Source: Symbiodinium natans (Eukaryota; Sar; Dinophyceae; Suessiales; Symbiodiniaceae). Taken from it: a stretch of 64,000 bases of DNA. Made by a program: the position numbers and the translations under genes. Under the pieces are notes generated by a model that was not told where the DNA came from, ran no database searches, and saw only the letters and a program-made list of their open reading frames with translations. Positions 63,448-64,000 of the stretch are shown here, one piece after another. The first letter of the stretch is position 1. Every line of letters begins with the position of its first letter. The DNA is taken from the NCBI GenBank assembly GCA_905221605.1, contig CAJNDS010002216.1:144001-208000 (forward strand), in the 5' to 3' direction.

Positions 63448-63896
63448 GGGTTGAATAGGGGTTCGGGGTTTCGGGTTTAGGAGTTGATTAAGTTTGGGCT
63501 TAGGGATTAGCGCTTAGGGCTTAAAGGTGTTTATGGTTTAGTTTTTCTCTTGGTTGTTCGGGTGGGGGGACTTCGGAGCTTGGGTGATTAGGGTGTTTGG
63601 TTTTGGGTGAGGGTTGCTGCCTTTTGCTTCAGTGTTCGGCATGTGGCAAGGTTTCGGGTTTCGGGGGCTTCCGATTTGGGGGTTCAAAACCCTAACAAAG
63701 CTCCAAGAGTGTATGGTCTGGGTTTAGGGTTTAGGGTCTGCCTCATCAAGGATATACCGACACTCCGGTTGTAAGCAGTCAAGCCTAAAAACCTAACCTT
63801 CAACCCTCATGAACCAAGAAAACTTCAAGTTGGGCTCTCGGGTTCGTGGTGTCTCGGTTTGTTGGCTTAGGTTCGTCTCCCTCAGGCGACTTCCAG

Positions 63897-63990
63897 GGGG
63901 TTTACGAAAAAAGGGACCCCGAAGCACCCCAAACAGTAGGATTCCCTTATAATAAGGACCCCAATAAGGTACCCCAAATTTCGGAAACCA
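63897..63990. mobile_element. Family A foldback element A8 (reverse orientation)
   Basis: GTAGGATTCCCTTATAATAA, GGACCCCAATAAGGTACCCC, then AAATTTCGGAAACC; the left end is GGGTTTACGAAAAAAGGG. Reverse complement of A4/A7. Confidence 0.8.
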
Positions 63991-64000
63991 CCATAATCTG

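Larger units (their letters stand above)
17420..64000. repeat. Telomere-heptamer interspersed domain 2
   Basis: Forty-six kilobases in which TTTAGGG or CCCTAAA tracts (one to about 28 copies) recur every 100-800 bp in both orientations, together with degenerate and variant heptamers. Between them lie non-repetitive islands, foldback elements, G/C homopolymers and TA-rich microsatellites, listed separately. Stretches with no call that I examined and could not assign include 23520-24120, 24500-24900, 29840-30300, 32480-32820, 37290-37690, 44790-45180, 58140-58900 and 59560-59640. Confidence 0.85.

Noticed and set aside
9149-64000. tRNA, 5S or other structured RNA genes
   Set aside because: No A/B-box pair with a matching acceptor stem and no recognisable rRNA segment was seen by eye.

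Overview
This window is eukaryotic nuclear DNA and almost entirely repetitive. I see no complete, recognisable protein gene, rRNA, tRNA, CRISPR array or bacterial operon. The dominant signal from about 9.1 kb to the end is the Arabidopsis-type telomere heptamer (TTTAGGG/CCCTAAA), scattered in both orientations as hundreds of short tracts. They separate 'islands' of ordinary-looking sequence 50-500 bp long. The telomere type, mixed GC content, satellites, small foldback elements and very short exon-like islands with possible GT/GC/GA...AG borders fit an alga or other protist. A dinoflagellate is my best guess, but this is inference; a plant, green alga or chromerid is not excluded.

Layout. (1) 1-1361: satellite of five units (about 323, later 252 bp), each a long A/T-rich hairpin with a GC-only tip. 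(2) 1370-1735: CATCATCCC minisatellite. (3) 1736-8968: satellite built on the motif GAGGTTTGTCGTATGTCCCC with a ~660-bp higher-order period. It is interrupted at 3858-5977 by a 2.1-kb insertion with terminal inverted repeats lying inside a TA microsatellite, and its orientation flips near 8275. (4) 8969-9148: ACT microsatellite and transition. (5) 9149-14640: first telomere-interspersed domain. (6) 14743-16770: composite tandem arrays (three 42-bp families, a 124-bp higher-order array, a ~73-bp array). (7) 16905-17290: 14-bp minisatellite. (8) 17400-64000: second, much longer telomere-interspersed domain.

Within the telomere-interspersed domains I recognise by eye at least eight families of small (about 60-155 bp) foldback or inverted-repeat elements, named A to I here without H except for one single-copy case. 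Several copies carry telomeric heptamers inserted between their arms. Family F begins GTAACC or GCAACC and ends ...TCCTAG, so its copies look like introner-type elements (ready-made introns).

Many islands hold short open stretches with protein-like composition. Several are bordered by plausible splice signals, mostly on + between 9.9 and 23.4 kb and partly on - after 34 kb. Open stretches this short also occur by chance, so they are listed with low confidence. The alternative readings are a large multi-exon gene region whose introns are packed with telomeric repeats and introners, or a subtelomere-like graveyard of gene fragments joined by telomeric DNA.
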